A DNA stretch of 64,000 bases, from contig NZ_FCNZ02000013.1 of NCBI RefSeq assembly GCF_001544495.1, positions 1 through 64,000 on the forward strand, given 5' to 3'. The position numbers were made by a program, and so were the translations under genes. The notes under the pieces were generated by a model. It searched no databases. It saw only the letters and a program-made list of their open reading frames with translations, and was not told the DNA's origin. The stretch comes from Caballeronia telluris (GTDB taxonomy: Bacteria; Pseudomonadota; Gammaproteobacteria; Burkholderiales; Burkholderiaceae). Shown here piece by piece: positions 25,319 through 35,196 of this stretch; positions within the stretch are counted from its first letter, which is position 1; the number at the start of each line of letters is the position of its first letter.

Positions 25319-26363
25319 TCCCGAGCGACTCCACCCTGCGATATTCGCCAGAGGTAACGTGCTCCCACCACTCGCGGTTCGCGAGATACCACGCCGCCGT
25401 CTTGCGCAGACCCGTTTCGAAGGTTTCCGCGGGTTTCCAGCCAAGCTCGCGCTCGAGCTTGCGCGCATCGATGGCGTAACGCTGGTCGTGTCCCGGGCGG
25501 TCTTTTACGAAGGTGATTTGATCGCGATAGGCCCCGGACGCCTTAGGTTGAAGTTCTTCGAGCAGTTCGCAGAGCGTGTTGACGACATCGATATTCGCCT
25601 TTTCGTTCCAGCCGCCGATATTGTAGGTCTCGCCGACCTTGCCGGCTTCGAGCACGCGACGGATGGCCGCACAGTGATCCCCGACATATAACCAATCGCG
25701 GACGTTCTTGCCGTCGCCGTACACGGGCAGCGGCTCGCCTGCGAGTGCGCGGGTGATCACGAGCGGAATCAGCTTCTCGGGGAAGTGATACGGGCCGTAG
25801 TTGTTCGAGCAGTTGGTCGTAAGCGTGGGCAAGCCATATGTATGATGATAAGCGCGCACGAGATGATCCGATGCCGCCTTTGACGCGGAGTAAGGACTAT
25901 TTGGAGCATACGGCGTCGCTTCCGAGAACTGCGGATCGTTGGGACCGAGCGAGCCGAACACTTCGTCGGTGGACACCGCGAGGAAACGGAACGCGGCTTT
26001 CTGACGGTCCGGCAGAGCATCCCAATAGGTACGGGTAGCTTCGAGCAGCGTAAAGGTACCGACGACATTCGTCTGCACGAAGTCGGCCGGACCGTGAATG
26101 GACCGATCGACGTGACTTTCCGCAGCAAAGTGGAGAATCGCGCGCGGCTTGTGTTCGGCGAGCAGTAAATCGATGGCAACGCGGTCACAGATGTCCGCAC
26201 GGGCGAAGATGTGCTTCGGATTGCCGGCCAGCGACTTCAGCGTTTCGAGGTTACCCGCATACGTCAGCTTGTCGACGTTCAAAACGGGTTCATCCGAGCC
26301 CTTGAGCCAATCCAGAACAAAATTGGCACCGATGAAGCCGGCGCCGCCCGTAACGAGAATCAT
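25311..26363 (-). CDS. rfbB: dTDP-glucose 4,6-dehydratase
   Basis: 350-residue SDR enzyme that converts dTDP-glucose to dTDP-4-keto-6-deoxyglucose, the branch point for rhamnose and amino-dideoxy sugars. Features are [49 protein letters not shown] and the catalytic [15 protein letters not shown]. An AGGG site precedes the ATG. It is the first gene of the leftward ten-gene operon that ends at 14,828. Confidence 0.97.
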   Translation of the reverse strand: MILVTGGAGFIGANFVLDWLKGSDEPVLNVDKLTYAGNLETLKSLAGNPKHIFARADICDRVAIDLLLAEHKPRAILHFAAESHVDRSIHGPADFVQTNVVGTFTLLEATRTYWDALPDRQKAAFRFLAVSTDEVFGSLGPNDPQFSEATPYAPNSPYSASKAASDHLVRAYHHTYGLPTLTTNCSNNYGPYHFPEKLIPLVITRALAGEPLPVYGDGKNVRDWLYVGDHCAAIRRVLEAGKVGETYNIGGWNEKANIDVVNTLCELLEELQPKASGAYRDQITFVKDRPGHDQRYAIDARKLERELGWKPAETFETGLRKTAAWYLANREWWEHVTSGEYRRVESLGNE

Positions 26364-26718
26364 ATGAGCCCTTTTTAACGCCCCCAGCGCATGATACGGC
26401 CGAAAGCACCCTCGAATTTATGAAAAAATTACGCGATCTGCGCGAACGTTGCTGTCGAAGACGAATGCCGTAAGACCGGTGGCCGTTGCTCTCCGCGGCA
26501 ATTGATAAGCCGCTAATTATAAGGCCACAGTGTGCAAAAACGACACGACTAACAACTTGATACAGCTACAGGCTTTTGCTTGCAAGCGGTTGCAGCGTGT
26601 CACTCCGGCGGGCGGGGGTCAAATTCCGCATATGCCGCAGGTATCCGCCGCCGTTCATAATGCTCTCCATCTGCGTATCCGCATTCCTGCCGGCAACGCC
26701 CGCCCCGATCTTAATTCT
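26364..26718. other. Divergent intergenic region, rfb operon / apaH
   Basis: 355 bases between the two divergent starts. It should carry the promoter of the long rfb-wzm-wzt operon. I see no ops (GGCGGTAG-type) or JUMPstart-like sequence, and no convincing -35/-10 pair on either strand. An in-frame extension of apaH upstream of 26719 lacks any similarity to the family. Confidence 0.5.
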
Positions 26719-27576
26719 ATGGACGACACACTGAACGCCAGCGCTGGCTCTGCGCGACCCGCCCCAGTCGTCTTCGGCGATCTTCAAGGTTGCTGCAAGC
26801 CATTCCAACGTTTGCTTCGAAAAGCGGCCCCCGGCCCCGACACCCCGCTCTGGTTCGCTGGCGACCTGATCAACCGCGGCCCGGAATCGCTCAATACCCT
26901 GCGCGACGTGATCGCGCTCGGCAGCCGCGCGACCGTCGTCCTCGGCAACCACGACCTGAACCTGCTCGCGGTCGCGGCCGGCCTGCGCAAGCCGAAGAAA
27001 GGCGACACGCTCGACGAGATCCTCGCCGCGAAAGACGCGGACGATCTCATCGACTGGGTGCGCCACAAGCCGCTCGCGCACTTCGAGCATGGCGTGCTGA
27101 TGGTTCACGCGGGCGTGTTGCCGCAGTGGGACGTCACGAAGACGCTGGAACTCGCACGCGAGCTGGAACAGGCGCTGCGTGGGCCGAAGTGGAAGGAGAC
27201 GCTCGCGTCGCTGTACGGCAACGAGCCGCATCGCTGGGACGATTCGCTCACCGGCGCGGACCGGCTGCGCGTGACGTACAACGCGCTGTCGCGCATCCGC
27301 TTTTGCACCGCAGAAGGCGCGATGGAATTCGCGAACAACGCCGGCCCCGACGCCGCGCCGCCCGGCTACATGCCGTGGTTCGACGTTCCGGGGCGCCGGA
27401 CGCAGGACGTGACGGTCGTGTTCGGCCACTGGGCCGCGCTCGGCCTGATGGTCCGCGACGACGTGCTGTGCCTCGATTCAGGATGCGTGTGGGGAAACAA
27501 GCTGTCGGCGGTGCGGCTTGCCGCCGATCCGGCCGAGCGCGTCGTGACACAGGTCAGTTGCGCGATGAAAGGCTGA
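26719..27576 (+). CDS. apaH: Symmetrical bis(5'-nucleosyl)-tetraphosphatase
   Basis: 285 residues from the ATG at 26719, the first Met close to the catalytic fold. It hydrolyses Ap4A to two ADP. The metallophosphatase signatures are present: [14 protein letters not shown] (the GDxHG variant with Gln seen in many beta- and gamma-proteobacterial ApaH proteins), [27 protein letters not shown] and [20 protein letters not shown] and LDSGCVWG near the C-terminus are typical of the family. The gene ends 3 bases from the convergent acyltransferase stop. Confidence 0.93.
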   Translation: MDDTLNASAGSARPAPVVFGDLQGCCKPFQRLLRKAAPGPDTPLWFAGDLINRGPESLNTLRDVIALGSRATVVLGNHDLNLLAVAAGLRKPKKGDTLDEILAAKDADDLIDWVRHKPLAHFEHGVLMVHAGVLPQWDVTKTLELARELEQALRGPKWKETLASLYGNEPHRWDDSLTGADRLRVTYNALSRIRFCTAEGAMEFANNAGPDAAPPGYMPWFDVPGRRTQDVTVVFGHWAALGLMVRDDVLCLDSGCVWGNKLSAVRLAADPAERVVTQVSCAMKG

Positions 27577-27579
27577 CGA

Positions 27580-28389
27580 TCAGGCGGTCCGCTGCGACGG
27601 CAGCGTGCCATCATCGGTATCGACCGAAGCCGGCGCGACAACCTGCGCCGGCGCCTCGCCGCGCATGCGGTGCAACGCCACTTCGATCGCCGCCTGCGCC
27701 TCGCTTGCCAGAAGACGCCTGTTCGCGCCCGGCGCGAGCGCCTCGCACACGTAAAGATGCGCGGTCAGCGGCGCGCCGCGCAGCAGCAGGTCGAGCGAAT
27801 CGCCGAGCGTCATGTCGTCGATATAGGCGGGCGCCGTCGATTGCCGGCCGCGCGCGTCCTCGTACATGAGGCAGACCGGCTGCACCGGACACGACGCCGA
27901 CACCGCCGCCTGAAACAGGTTCGCGTGAAACGGCAGCAGCTTCTCGCCGCTCGACGTCGTGCCTTCCGGGAACACGCACATCATCTCGCCCGCCATCAGG
28001 CGATTCGCGAGTTCGTGCATGATGCGCTTCGCGTCGCTGCGCTTCTCGCGCTGGATGAACACCGTGCCGAGCTGCTGCGCCAGCCAGCCGACCACCGGCC
28101 AGTTGCGAATCTCCGCCTTCGAGACGAACGGCGTCGGCCGCCACGCGTTGATCACGTAGATGTCGATCCACGAGATGTGATTGCCGACCACCAGCACGCC
28201 GGCGTCGAGGCGCGCCTCGTCGTTATGGACGACGAGCCGCATGCCCGCGAGCCGTAGCATTTTCAGCGACCACGCGCGGTTCATCTCGCGCCGTGCCTCG
28301 GCGGAGGCGCGCGGAAAGCGCGTCGCGACGATCCACATGCCGTGCAGCAGGTGAACGACGAGACGCAGCTTCGCGCCGACGAGACGCAT
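27580..28389 (-). CDS. plsC: 1-acyl-sn-glycerol-3-phosphate acyltransferase (PlsC family)
   Basis: 269-residue membrane-associated acyltransferase making phosphatidic acid or acylating a related lipid. The catalytic NHISWIDIYVINAW is an NHxxxxD motif, followed by KAEIRNWPVVGWL, GTVFIQREKRSDA and the FPEGTTSSGEKLLPFHANLF substrate loop. One hydrophobic N-terminal stretch (LVGAKLRLVVHLLHGMWIVA) should anchor it. The start at 28389 is 2 bases from the stop of the pyrC' gene, so it is the last gene of the pyrimidine operon. Several PlsC paralogues exist in such genomes, so the exact acceptor is uncertain. Confidence 0.85.
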   Translation of the reverse strand: MRLVGAKLRLVVHLLHGMWIVATRFPRASAEARREMNRAWSLKMLRLAGMRLVVHNDEARLDAGVLVVGNHISWIDIYVINAWRPTPFVSKAEIRNWPVVGWLAQQLGTVFIQREKRSDAKRIMHELANRLMAGEMMCVFPEGTTSSGEKLLPFHANLFQAAVSASCPVQPVCLMYEDARGRQSTAPAYIDDMTLGDSLDLLLRGAPLTAHLYVCEALAPGANRRLLASEAQAAIEVALHRMRGEAPAQVVAPASVDTDDGTLPSQRTA

Positions 28390-28391
28390 CG

Positions 28392-29669
28392 TCAGCGCGT
28401 CTCGAAGGCGATGTGCCCCGCGACGATCGTCGCGCGCACGCGGGCCGGCAGTTCGTAGCCGAGAAACGGCGAGTTGCGTCCCTGGCTCTTCAGCTTGCGC
28501 GGATCGACGAGCCAATCCGCCGACGGATCGAAGACGCACAGATCGGCGAGCGCGCCCATCGCGATGCGTCCCGCCGGGAGCTTGAGCACGTTGGCGGGCG
28601 CGGACGAAATGCGCGCGAGGGCCTTCGCCAAAGGCAGGTTCGCCTCGCGCGCCCACTTCACCGTCAGCGAAAGCAGCAGTTCCAGGCCCGTCGAACCGGG
28701 CGTGGCTTCGGCGAACGGCAGCAGTTTTTCGTCGTCGTCGAGCGGCGTGTGGTCGGAGCAGATCGCGTCGATCGTGCCATCGGCGAGACCCGCGCGGATC
28801 GCTTCGCGATCGCGCTGCGAGCGCAGCGGCGGATCGAGGCGATATTGCGAGTCGAAATAGCCGATGTCGATGTCAGTCAGGTGAACGTGGTTGATCGTGA
28901 CGTCGCACGACACCGCGAGCCCTTCGGCCTTCGCGCCGCGCACGAGTTCGACGCCCGCCGCGGACGACAGATGCGACAGATGCACGCGCGCGCCCGTGAC
29001 GCGCATCAGCTCGAAAATGGTGTGCAGCGCGATGGTTTCCGCCGACACCGGCACGCCCGAGAGGCCGAGCCGCGAGGCCACCGCGCCGCTCGCCGCGACG
29101 CCGCCGCTTGCCATGTACGCGTCCTGCGGACGCAGCCACACGGTATAGCCGTAAGTGGTCGCATATTGCAGCGCGCGCAGGAGCGTGCGGGTATCGACGA
29201 TGGGATTGTCGGCCTGCGAGAAGCCGATGCAGCCGGCTTCCGTCAACTCGACCATTTCCGTGATCGCCTGCCCTTTCAGGCCGACGGTCAGCGCGCCGAG
29301 CGGATACACGTGCGCCTGATGCAGCTTCTGCGCGCGGAACTTGAGCATTTCGACTAGACCGGGCTCGTCAAGCACCGGGTCGGTGTCGGGCGGGCACACG
29401 AGGCTCGTCACGCCGCCCGCGATGGCCGCCGCCATTTCGGATTCGAGCGTCGCCTTGTGCTCGAAACCCGGCTCGCGCAGCCGCGCCGAGAGGTCGACGA
29501 AACCGGGCGCGATGGCGAGACCCTTCGCGTCGATGGTCTTCGCGGCGCTGAAGTCGGCGGGCGCCTCGCCGATCCCGACGATCCGTCCCGCCGCGATAAA
29601 AACGTCCGCTTGCCGCTCGGTGCCGGCCGCGGGATCGATGAGCGTGCCGCCCTGAATCTGGATCTTCAT
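28392..29669 (-). CDS. pyrX: Non-catalytic dihydroorotase-like subunit (PyrC'/PyrX)
   Basis: 425 residues of amidohydrolase fold, coded 10 bases after pyrB. Active dihydroorotases bind zinc through an HxH after the first strand (DxHVHxR). Here the site reads FVDLSARLREPGFEHKAT, so both histidines are gone. HLSHLSS and CSDHTPLDDDEK further on remain. This matches the inactive PyrC' known from pseudomonads, which holds aspartate transcarbamoylase in a dodecameric complex. A catalytic PyrC must be encoded elsewhere. The start at 29669 (MKIQIQGG) is chosen over an upstream in-frame codon by homology. Confidence 0.9.
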   Translation of the reverse strand: MKIQIQGGTLIDPAAGTERQADVFIAAGRIVGIGEAPADFSAAKTIDAKGLAIAPGFVDLSARLREPGFEHKATLESEMAAAIAGGVTSLVCPPDTDPVLDEPGLVEMLKFRAQKLHQAHVYPLGALTVGLKGQAITEMVELTEAGCIGFSQADNPIVDTRTLLRALQYATTYGYTVWLRPQDAYMASGGVAASGAVASRLGLSGVPVSAETIALHTIFELMRVTGARVHLSHLSSAAGVELVRGAKAEGLAVSCDVTINHVHLTDIDIGYFDSQYRLDPPLRSQRDREAIRAGLADGTIDAICSDHTPLDDDEKLLPFAEATPGSTGLELLLSLTVKWAREANLPLAKALARISSAPANVLKLPAGRIAMGALADLCVFDPSADWLVDPRKLKSQGRNSPFLGYELPARVRATIVAGHIAFETR

Positions 29670-29679
29670 GTCGTGTTCT

Positions 29680-30723
29680 TTAGTCGCTATTTCCGGCCAC
29701 AATGCCCATCACCGCCATGCGCACCGCGATGCCGAACGTCACCTGATTCAGGATCACCGACTGCGGTCCGTCGGCCACTTGCGAATCGATTTCGACGCCG
29801 CGGTTCATTGGCCCCGGATGCATCACGATCGCATCGGGCGCGGCGAGCGCAAGTCGCTCGGGCGTCAGGCCCCAGCTCTTGAAATATTCCTGCGCGGACG
29901 GCAGCAGCGCGCCGCTCATGCGCTCGTTTTGCAGGCGCAGCATGATGATCACGTCGACGCCCTTCAGGCCTTCGTCGAGATTGTGATAGACGTGCACGCC
30001 CATCTGTTCGAGGTTGCCCGGCAAAAGCGTGCGCGGCCCGATCGCGCGCACTTCCGGCACGCCGAGCGTGGTGAGCGCATGAATGTCCGAGCGCGCGACG
30101 CGCGAATGCAAAATGTCGCCGACGATCGCCACGCGCAGCTTCGTGAAGTCGCGCTTGTAATGGCGGATCGTGTACATGTCGAGCAACCCTTGCGTCGGGT
30201 GCGCATGACGGCCGTCGCCGGCGTTGATCACGTGGACGTGCGGCGCGCAATGCTCGGCGATCAGATACGGCGCGCCGCTCGACGCGTGGCGCACGACGAA
30301 CATGTCGGCGTGCATCGCGGAGAGATTGTTGATCGTATCGAGCAGCGACTCGCCCTTGCTCGTCGACGACGCATTGATGTTCAGGTTCAGCACGTCCGCC
30401 GACAACCGCTTGGCGGCGATCTCGAAGGTGGTGCGGGTGCGCGTCGAGTTCTCGAAGAAGAGGTTGAACACCGACTTGCCGCGCAACAGCGGCACCTTCT
30501 TCACTTCGCGGTCGGTGACGCTCACGAACTGCTCGGCGGTATCGAGAATATGCGTGACGATCGAGCGCGGTAGCCCTTCGATGGTCAGCAGGTGTTTCAG
30601 CTCGCCATTCTTCGTGAGCTGCGGATTGCCTTTGAGAAAGCCGTATCTGAACGTGTCGGAGGCGCGCGCGGACGCGTTGTCCGGCGTGCTGCTTTCGGCA
30701 GAACCCTGAGTGGCGGTGTTCAT
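29680..30723 (-). CDS. pyrB: Aspartate carbamoyltransferase catalytic subunit
   Basis: 347 residues; joins carbamoyl phosphate and aspartate, the committed step of pyrimidine synthesis. Carbamoyl-phosphate loop [15 protein letters not shown], then [31 protein letters not shown] sequence, [19 protein letters not shown] and the C-terminal [14 protein letters not shown]. It precedes pyrC' and follows pyrR by 48 bases. The roughly 35-residue N-terminal extension before the conserved [10 protein letters not shown] region agrees with class A ATCases that need PyrC'. Confidence 0.96.
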   Translation of the reverse strand: MNTATQGSAESSTPDNASARASDTFRYGFLKGNPQLTKNGELKHLLTIEGLPRSIVTHILDTAEQFVSVTDREVKKVPLLRGKSVFNLFFENSTRTRTTFEIAAKRLSADVLNLNINASSTSKGESLLDTINNLSAMHADMFVVRHASSGAPYLIAEHCAPHVHVINAGDGRHAHPTQGLLDMYTIRHYKRDFTKLRVAIVGDILHSRVARSDIHALTTLGVPEVRAIGPRTLLPGNLEQMGVHVYHNLDEGLKGVDVIIMLRLQNERMSGALLPSAQEYFKSWGLTPERLALAAPDAIVMHPGPMNRGVEIDSQVADGPQSVILNQVTFGIAVRMAVMGIVAGNSD

Positions 30724-30771
30724 GTCAGTCCTGACGGGTTATTTCGATTGAGTCGAGGGTGTTGCTGCGCG

Positions 30772-31293
30772 CTATGCGTGGCTCGCGCGCGCTTCGGTCG
30801 TGAAGGCGAAGGTGCCGTCGTCGCGTTTGGCGAGCACGAGGTCCACGTCGGCCGACACGTCCACCACGCCGCCGACGAAGCGCGCCGCGATCGGCAGTTC
30901 ACGCCCGCCGCGATCGGCGAGCACGGCGAGATCGACCGAAGCCGGACGGCCGTAGTCGTAAAGTTCGTTGACGGCCGCGCGCGCGGTGCGCCCGGTGGAG
31001 AGCACATCGTCGATCAGCACGATCCGGCGGTTGTCGACTTCGAACGGGAGCGAGGTGGGGCTCGCCTGGCTGTGCAGGCCCTTCTTGGCGTAGTCGTCGC
31101 GATGCAGCGACACGTTCACGACGCCGAATTCCTTCGCGCCCAAATCCTGCGCGAGCCGCCCGGCAAGCCAGGCGCCGCCGCTGTAGATGCCGCAGAGCAC
31201 CGCGCCATCGGCTGCTTTCAGCGACTCGCCGTGAGCCGCGCGAATCTGGTCGAGCAACGCGCGATAGAGCGCTTCGGCGTCAATGGGACTCAT
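30772..31293 (-). CDS. pyrR: PyrR-like phosphoribosyltransferase / uracil phosphoribosyltransferase
   Basis: 173-residue type I phosphoribosyltransferase. The PRPP-binding motif is [20 protein letters not shown], with [15 protein letters not shown] downstream. In Firmicutes PyrR attenuates the pyr operon; in proteobacteria its regulatory role is less clear, and uracil PRTase activity may be the main function. It overlaps the ruvX stop by 14 bases and precedes pyrB, the conserved Burkholderiales order. I see no clear PyrR-binding attenuator in the 48-base gap before pyrB. Confidence 0.9.
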   Translation of the reverse strand: MSPIDAEALYRALLDQIRAAHGESLKAADGAVLCGIYSGGAWLAGRLAQDLGAKEFGVVNVSLHRDDYAKKGLHSQASPTSLPFEVDNRRIVLIDDVLSTGRTARAAVNELYDYGRPASVDLAVLADRGGRELPIAARFVGGVVDVSADVDLVLAKRDDGTFAFTTEARASHA

Positions 31294-31726
31294 GATCGTC
31301 GGACAGTCCGTCTAGAAATTGTTGGAGGATGACGCGGGCGGCTTCGGCATCGATGTCGTCGAAGCGGCCGCGGGCGTTGGGGCGCACGCCGCCCGCCTTC
31401 AGTTGCGCTTTCGCATCGACGGAGGAATAGCGTTCGTCGACCCAGCTGACCGGCACGCTGAAGCGCCCGTTTACCTGATTGCCGAAGCGCTTCGCCTGCT
31501 GCGTCATGTCGTGAGGCGTGCCGTCCGGATGGAGCGGCAGGCCGACCACGACCGCATCCGGCTTCCATTCGTCGATCAGCTTGCCGACCGTTTCGAAACG
31601 ATAATCGCGATTGCGGTTTTCGAGGACGACGAGCGCGCGGGCCTGCCGCGTCAACGTATTGCCAACCGCCACGCCGATACGCTTCTCGCCGTAATCGAAG
31701 GCGAGCAGAGTCGCGGCCCGGTTCAT
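31280..31726 (-). CDS. ruvX: Putative Holliday junction resolvase / pre-16S rRNA nuclease
   Basis: 148-residue YqgF-family RNase H-fold protein. It opens [17 protein letters not shown] with the first catalytic Asp, then [19 protein letters not shown] and [15 protein letters not shown], and [13 protein letters not shown] with the last acidic residue. E. coli YqgF processes the 5' end of 16S rRNA. The gene lies 10 bases after yqgE and overlaps pyrR, a conserved arrangement. Confidence 0.94.
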   Translation of the reverse strand: MNRAATLLAFDYGEKRIGVAVGNTLTRQARALVVLENRNRDYRFETVGKLIDEWKPDAVVVGLPLHPDGTPHDMTQQAKRFGNQVNGRFSVPVSWVDERYSSVDAKAQLKAGGVRPNARGRFDDIDAEAARVILQQFLDGLSDDHESH

Positions 31727-31736
31727 GCGTGGCCCA

Positions 31737-32315
31737 TCAGGCGTGGCCTGCTTCGCCGGAAAGCATCGAGCGCGACACGCCGAGCAGCGACAGCGCCGCT
31801 TCGAGGCGATCTTCCGCGGGTACGTCGAAAATGATGCGTGAATCGGCTTCCACAGTGAGCCAGCCGTTCTTCGAGATTTCCTCTTCGAGCTGCCCCGCGC
31901 CCCAGCCGGCGTGGCCGAGCGTGAGGAGAAAGCGGTCGGGGCCCTTGCCGCTCGCGACGGCTTCGAGCACGTCTTTCGAGGTGGTCATCGCGAGGCCGCC
32001 GGGCACGCTCATCGACGAGGTGTACGGCTCGCCCTCGCCCGGTTCGTGCAGGACAAAGCCGCGTTCGGTCTGCACCGGTCCGCCGAAATAGACGGGCAAA
32101 TGCACGAGCGGCTCGATTTCGAGCTTGAGGTCGATGCGATTGAAGAGCGACTGCAGGTCGATGTCGGTCGGCCGGTTGATCACAAGGCCGAGCGCACCGC
32201 GTTCGCTGTGATCGCAAAGGTAGACTACCGTTCCCGAGAACGTCGGATCGGCCATGCTGGGCATGGCGATCAGGAACTGATTCGTCAAATTGATGCGATC
32301 GGAAGTCTTGGACAT
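31737..32315 (-). CDS. yqgE: YqgE/AlgH family protein
   Basis: 192 residues of the UPF0301 family. [57 protein letters not shown] and [19 protein letters not shown] are diagnostic. The molecular function is not established; the AlgH name comes from an alginate-regulation phenotype in Pseudomonas. It is the first gene of the yqgE-ruvX-pyrR-pyrB-pyrC'-plsC operon, and its start lies only 30 bases from the divergent photolyase start. Confidence 0.95.
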   Translation of the reverse strand: MSKTSDRINLTNQFLIAMPSMADPTFSGTVVYLCDHSERGALGLVINRPTDIDLQSLFNRIDLKLEIEPLVHLPVYFGGPVQTERGFVLHEPGEGEPYTSSMSVPGGLAMTTSKDVLEAVASGKGPDRFLLTLGHAGWGAGQLEEEISKNGWLTVEADSRIIFDVPAEDRLEAALSLLGVSRSMLSGEAGHA

Positions 32316-32345
32316 AATTCAGAATTTTACCAAAGGCGCTACGTG

Positions 32346-33821
32346 ATGGCCGACTTTGATCTGGGGCTGGTGTGGTTTCGGCGTGACCTGCGCGTGGCAG
32401 ACCATGCTGCACTCTATCACGCGCTTACGCGGTGCCGCCGGGTGCTGTGCGCCTTCGTTTTCGACCGCGAAATCCTCGCGCCGTTGCCGAAAACCGATCG
32501 CCGCGTGCCGTTCATTCACGCGAGCGCCGTCGAACTGGACCACGCCTTGCGCGACGCGGGCGGCGCGCTGATCGTGCGTCATGGCGCGCCGCTTCACGAG
32601 ATTGCCTCGCTCGCCCGCGAATGCGGCGTGCAGGCGGTCTTCGCCAACCGCGACTACGAGCCGTCGGCGAAGGCGCGAGACGCCGCGGTCGCGGAAAAGC
32701 TGGCGGGCGCGGGCGTCGCGTTCTTCACGTTCAAGGACCAGACGATCTTCGATCACGACGACGTCCTGACGGGCGCCGGCAAGCCGTACACGGTGTTTAC
32801 GCCGTACAAGCGCAACTGGCTCGCGACACTCACGCCGGATGCGCTCAAGCCCTATGCGTCGGAAGACGCGTTTTCGGCGTTGGCGAAACCGCCTTCGAGT
32901 GTGAAGCACGCGATCCCTTTACTCGATGCGCTCGGCTTCAGCGCCACGCACGCGCTGGCGCTGCCGGCGGGTACGAGCGGCGCGCTGAGTCTTTTCGACG
33001 ACTTCCACGACCGCATGCCCGACTATCACCGCACGCGCGACTTCCCGGCGGTGAAGGGGCCGAGCTATCTCGGCGTGCATCTGCGGCACGGCACGATCTC
33101 GATCCGCGCGCTCGCCCGCAGCGCGCACGATGCGCAGCGTCACGGCGACCGCGGCGCCGAAACGTGGCTGTCGGAACTGATCTGGCGGGACTTTTATTTT
33201 TCCGTGCTGCACCATTTCCCGCAGGTCGGCGTGCCGGGCGATCATCGCGCGTTCAAGCCGGAATACGACCGCATCCGATGGGAAACCGGCGACGCCGCCG
33301 ATGCCGACTTTGTGGCGTGGTGCGAAGGCCGGACGGGCTATCCGCTCGTCGATGCCGCGATGCGCCAGATCAACCAGTCGGGCTACATGCACAACCGTCT
33401 GCGGATGGTGGTCGCGAGTTTTCTGACGAAGGACCTCGGCATCGACTGGCGGCGCGGCGAGGCGTACTTCGAGGCGCTGCTCAACGATTTCGAACTGTCG
33501 TCGAACAATGGCGGCTGGCAGTGGGCGGCATCGAGCGGCTGCGACGCGCAACCGTACTTCCGCATCTTCAATCCGGTGACGCAGTCGGAGAAGTTCGATC
33601 CGCAAGGCAAGTTCATTCGCCACTATGTGCCGGAAGTGGCGGCGCTCTCCGACAAGGACATTCACGCGCCGTGGCGCGCGAAACCCGACGCGCTCAAGGC
33701 CGCGACAATCGCGCTCGGCGCGGATTACCCGCTGCCCATCGTCGATCACGACACGGCGCGCAAGACGACGCTCGCGCGCTACGACGTCGTCAAAAGCGCG
33801 CGCAACGGACCTAGCGTGTGA
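32346..33821 (+). CDS. phrB: Deoxyribodipyrimidine photolyase
   Basis: 491-residue flavoprotein of the cryptochrome/photolyase family, repairing cyclobutane pyrimidine dimers with blue light. The N-terminal antenna domain begins LGLVWFRRDLRVADHAAL. The FAD domain contains WLSELIWRDFYFSVLHHFPQ, GYPLVDAAMRQINQSGYMHN and the highly conserved NNGGWQWAASSGCDAQPYFR. AAAGG before the ATG at 32346 selects this start over a long upstream in-frame extension that lies antisense to yqgE. Its 3' end overlaps the convergent next gene by 11 bases. Confidence 0.95.
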   Translation: MADFDLGLVWFRRDLRVADHAALYHALTRCRRVLCAFVFDREILAPLPKTDRRVPFIHASAVELDHALRDAGGALIVRHGAPLHEIASLARECGVQAVFANRDYEPSAKARDAAVAEKLAGAGVAFFTFKDQTIFDHDDVLTGAGKPYTVFTPYKRNWLATLTPDALKPYASEDAFSALAKPPSSVKHAIPLLDALGFSATHALALPAGTSGALSLFDDFHDRMPDYHRTRDFPAVKGPSYLGVHLRHGTISIRALARSAHDAQRHGDRGAETWLSELIWRDFYFSVLHHFPQVGVPGDHRAFKPEYDRIRWETGDAADADFVAWCEGRTGYPLVDAAMRQINQSGYMHNRLRMVVASFLTKDLGIDWRRGEAYFEALLNDFELSSNNGGWQWAASSGCDAQPYFRIFNPVTQSEKFDPQGKFIRHYVPEVAALSDKDIHAPWRAKPDALKAATIALGADYPLPIVDHDTARKTTLARYDVVKSARNGPSV

Positions 33822-35196
33822 CCGCCGTCTGCCGCTCGATCATCGCGATCAGCGACAGCACCGAGCCGCGCCCCTCGGCCGGCGCAATGCCCGCCGCCGC
33901 CTGATGCAGCATCGAGCGCAGCGTTTCGGCGGCGCGCTCGGGGATAGCGGCATCGAGCGTGTGGGTCTGGAATTCATACGCGATGCGCCGCCACGCGAGC
34001 CCGAGCGTATCCGCGAGCAGCGCGACGTGCCCGAGCCCGAGCGAACACGCCGCCGCGCCCAGCCGGTACGCTGCGTCGGCGGCATGCAGCGCGGCATCCG
34101 TATCGACGCTGCCGGTTTCGCGCGCCGCGCCGCCCCGCTCGACCAGTCCGTCGATCGACACTTCCGCGCTCTGCAAAAAGTCTTCGTAGGCGGCCGCGTT
34201 CACGCGCAGCACGCCGAGGTCGCGCGTGACGGCATCGCGGGTCGCGGCTTCGGCCGCCTCCGCCGCGCCCTGCTCCCATACCGTTTCGGAAGCCTGCGTC
34301 GCGGCGATATGCCACGCCACCGTGAGGCCGTAGTCGCGCAGGACGTCGACGTGGGCCGCATCTTCGGGGCGCGCGCCGAAGAGCGCGAAGTCGCGCCAGA
34401 GCAACGCGAGCGTCGCGCGCACCAGCGACTTCGGCGCATACGACGACGCATGCGCCTGATCCGCCAGCACCAGATTGAAGCGCGCGTAGAGCCGGCGGGC
34501 GTCGGCGGCGGGGGCGTCGGTCGGCGCGTTGGTCGGCGTGATGTGCGCGCGCTCGCGCAGCGCGCGCACGGTTGCCACGGCAAGGCGCCAGAAATCGTAG
34601 GGATCGGGGCTCGCGAGATCGGAGAGACACGCGTCGAGCCGGGCGAACGCGTCGTCGCCGTTGTCGGACGGCGTGCGCAGCAGCGCGAGCAGCGCCTCTT
34701 CGTAATGCGCCCGCACCCGCGCGAGGCGCTCGGGCGCGATCGGGCGCAGCGTCGCGGGCGGGATCGCGCGGCCGGCGAGCGCGAGATCGTCGAAGGAAAC
34801 CGGGGCCACGCGCGTGTGCGCGGCGAAGAGCGCGTGCAGCGCGCGGTAGTGGTCGAAGAGAACGGTCGAGCACGCAAGCTCGCGCAAGTTGCGCCTCTCG
34901 ACTGCCGCGCCGAACACGCGCAGCGTATCGACGATGCGTGTGCGGTTGGCGTCGCTGTCGTCGCCGAGCGGCGCGACGAGCGCCAGCGTCTCCGTGAAGC
35001 GCTGCGCCGGCAGCCAGCCCGCGGCGTGCAGCGCGTTGATCGCGCGCTTGAGCGCCGCGGCCGAATCGCCCTGGCGCTGGAACGCATGCAACGCGTCGGC
35101 AAGCGCCATTTCGGCGCTGCGCACCGACCCGCCGCGCGGATTGGGCAAGGCTTCAAACGCAACGGACAAATCGGGCAGGTCGAGTCGAATGGTCAT
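33811..35196 (-). CDS. Uncharacterised helical protein, degenerate HPt-like (possible ChpA/FimL relative)
   Basis: 461 residues from the ATG at 35196, almost entirely alpha-helical in appearance and Ala-rich. I do not recognise it with confidence. The C-terminal part (DAAYRLGAAACSLGLGHVALLADTL in outline, near residues 370-395) has the spacing of a histidine-phosphotransfer motif, HxLKGxAxxLGL, but Tyr replaces His. DPYDFWRLAVATVRALRE in the middle is reminiscent of N-terminal segments of ChpA-type chemotaxis kinases. Rubredoxin upstream is linked to pil-chp genes in some Burkholderiales, so a decayed ChpA or FimL-like scaffold is one possibility. The family assignment is inference. Confidence 0.5.
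   Translation of the reverse strand: MTIRLDLPDLSVAFEALPNPRGGSVRSAEMALADALHAFQRQGDSAAALKRAINALHAAGWLPAQRFTETLALVAPLGDDSDANRTRIVDTLRVFGAAVERRNLRELACSTVLFDHYRALHALFAAHTRVAPVSFDDLALAGRAIPPATLRPIAPERLARVRAHYEEALLALLRTPSDNGDDAFARLDACLSDLASPDPYDFWRLAVATVRALRERAHITPTNAPTDAPAADARRLYARFNLVLADQAHASSYAPKSLVRATLALLWRDFALFGARPEDAAHVDVLRDYGLTVAWHIAATQASETVWEQGAAEAAEAATRDAVTRDLGVLRVNAAAYEDFLQSAEVSIDGLVERGGAARETGSVDTDAALHAADAAYRLGAAACSLGLGHVALLADTLGLAWRRIAYEFQTHTLDAAIPERAAETLRSMLHQAAAGIAPAEGRGSVLSLIAMIERQTAVTR

Noticed and set aside
31723..32412. Leftward 229-codon frame covering yqgE
   Set aside because: It is the wrong frame of yqgE; the 192-residue YqgE frame carries all family motifs.
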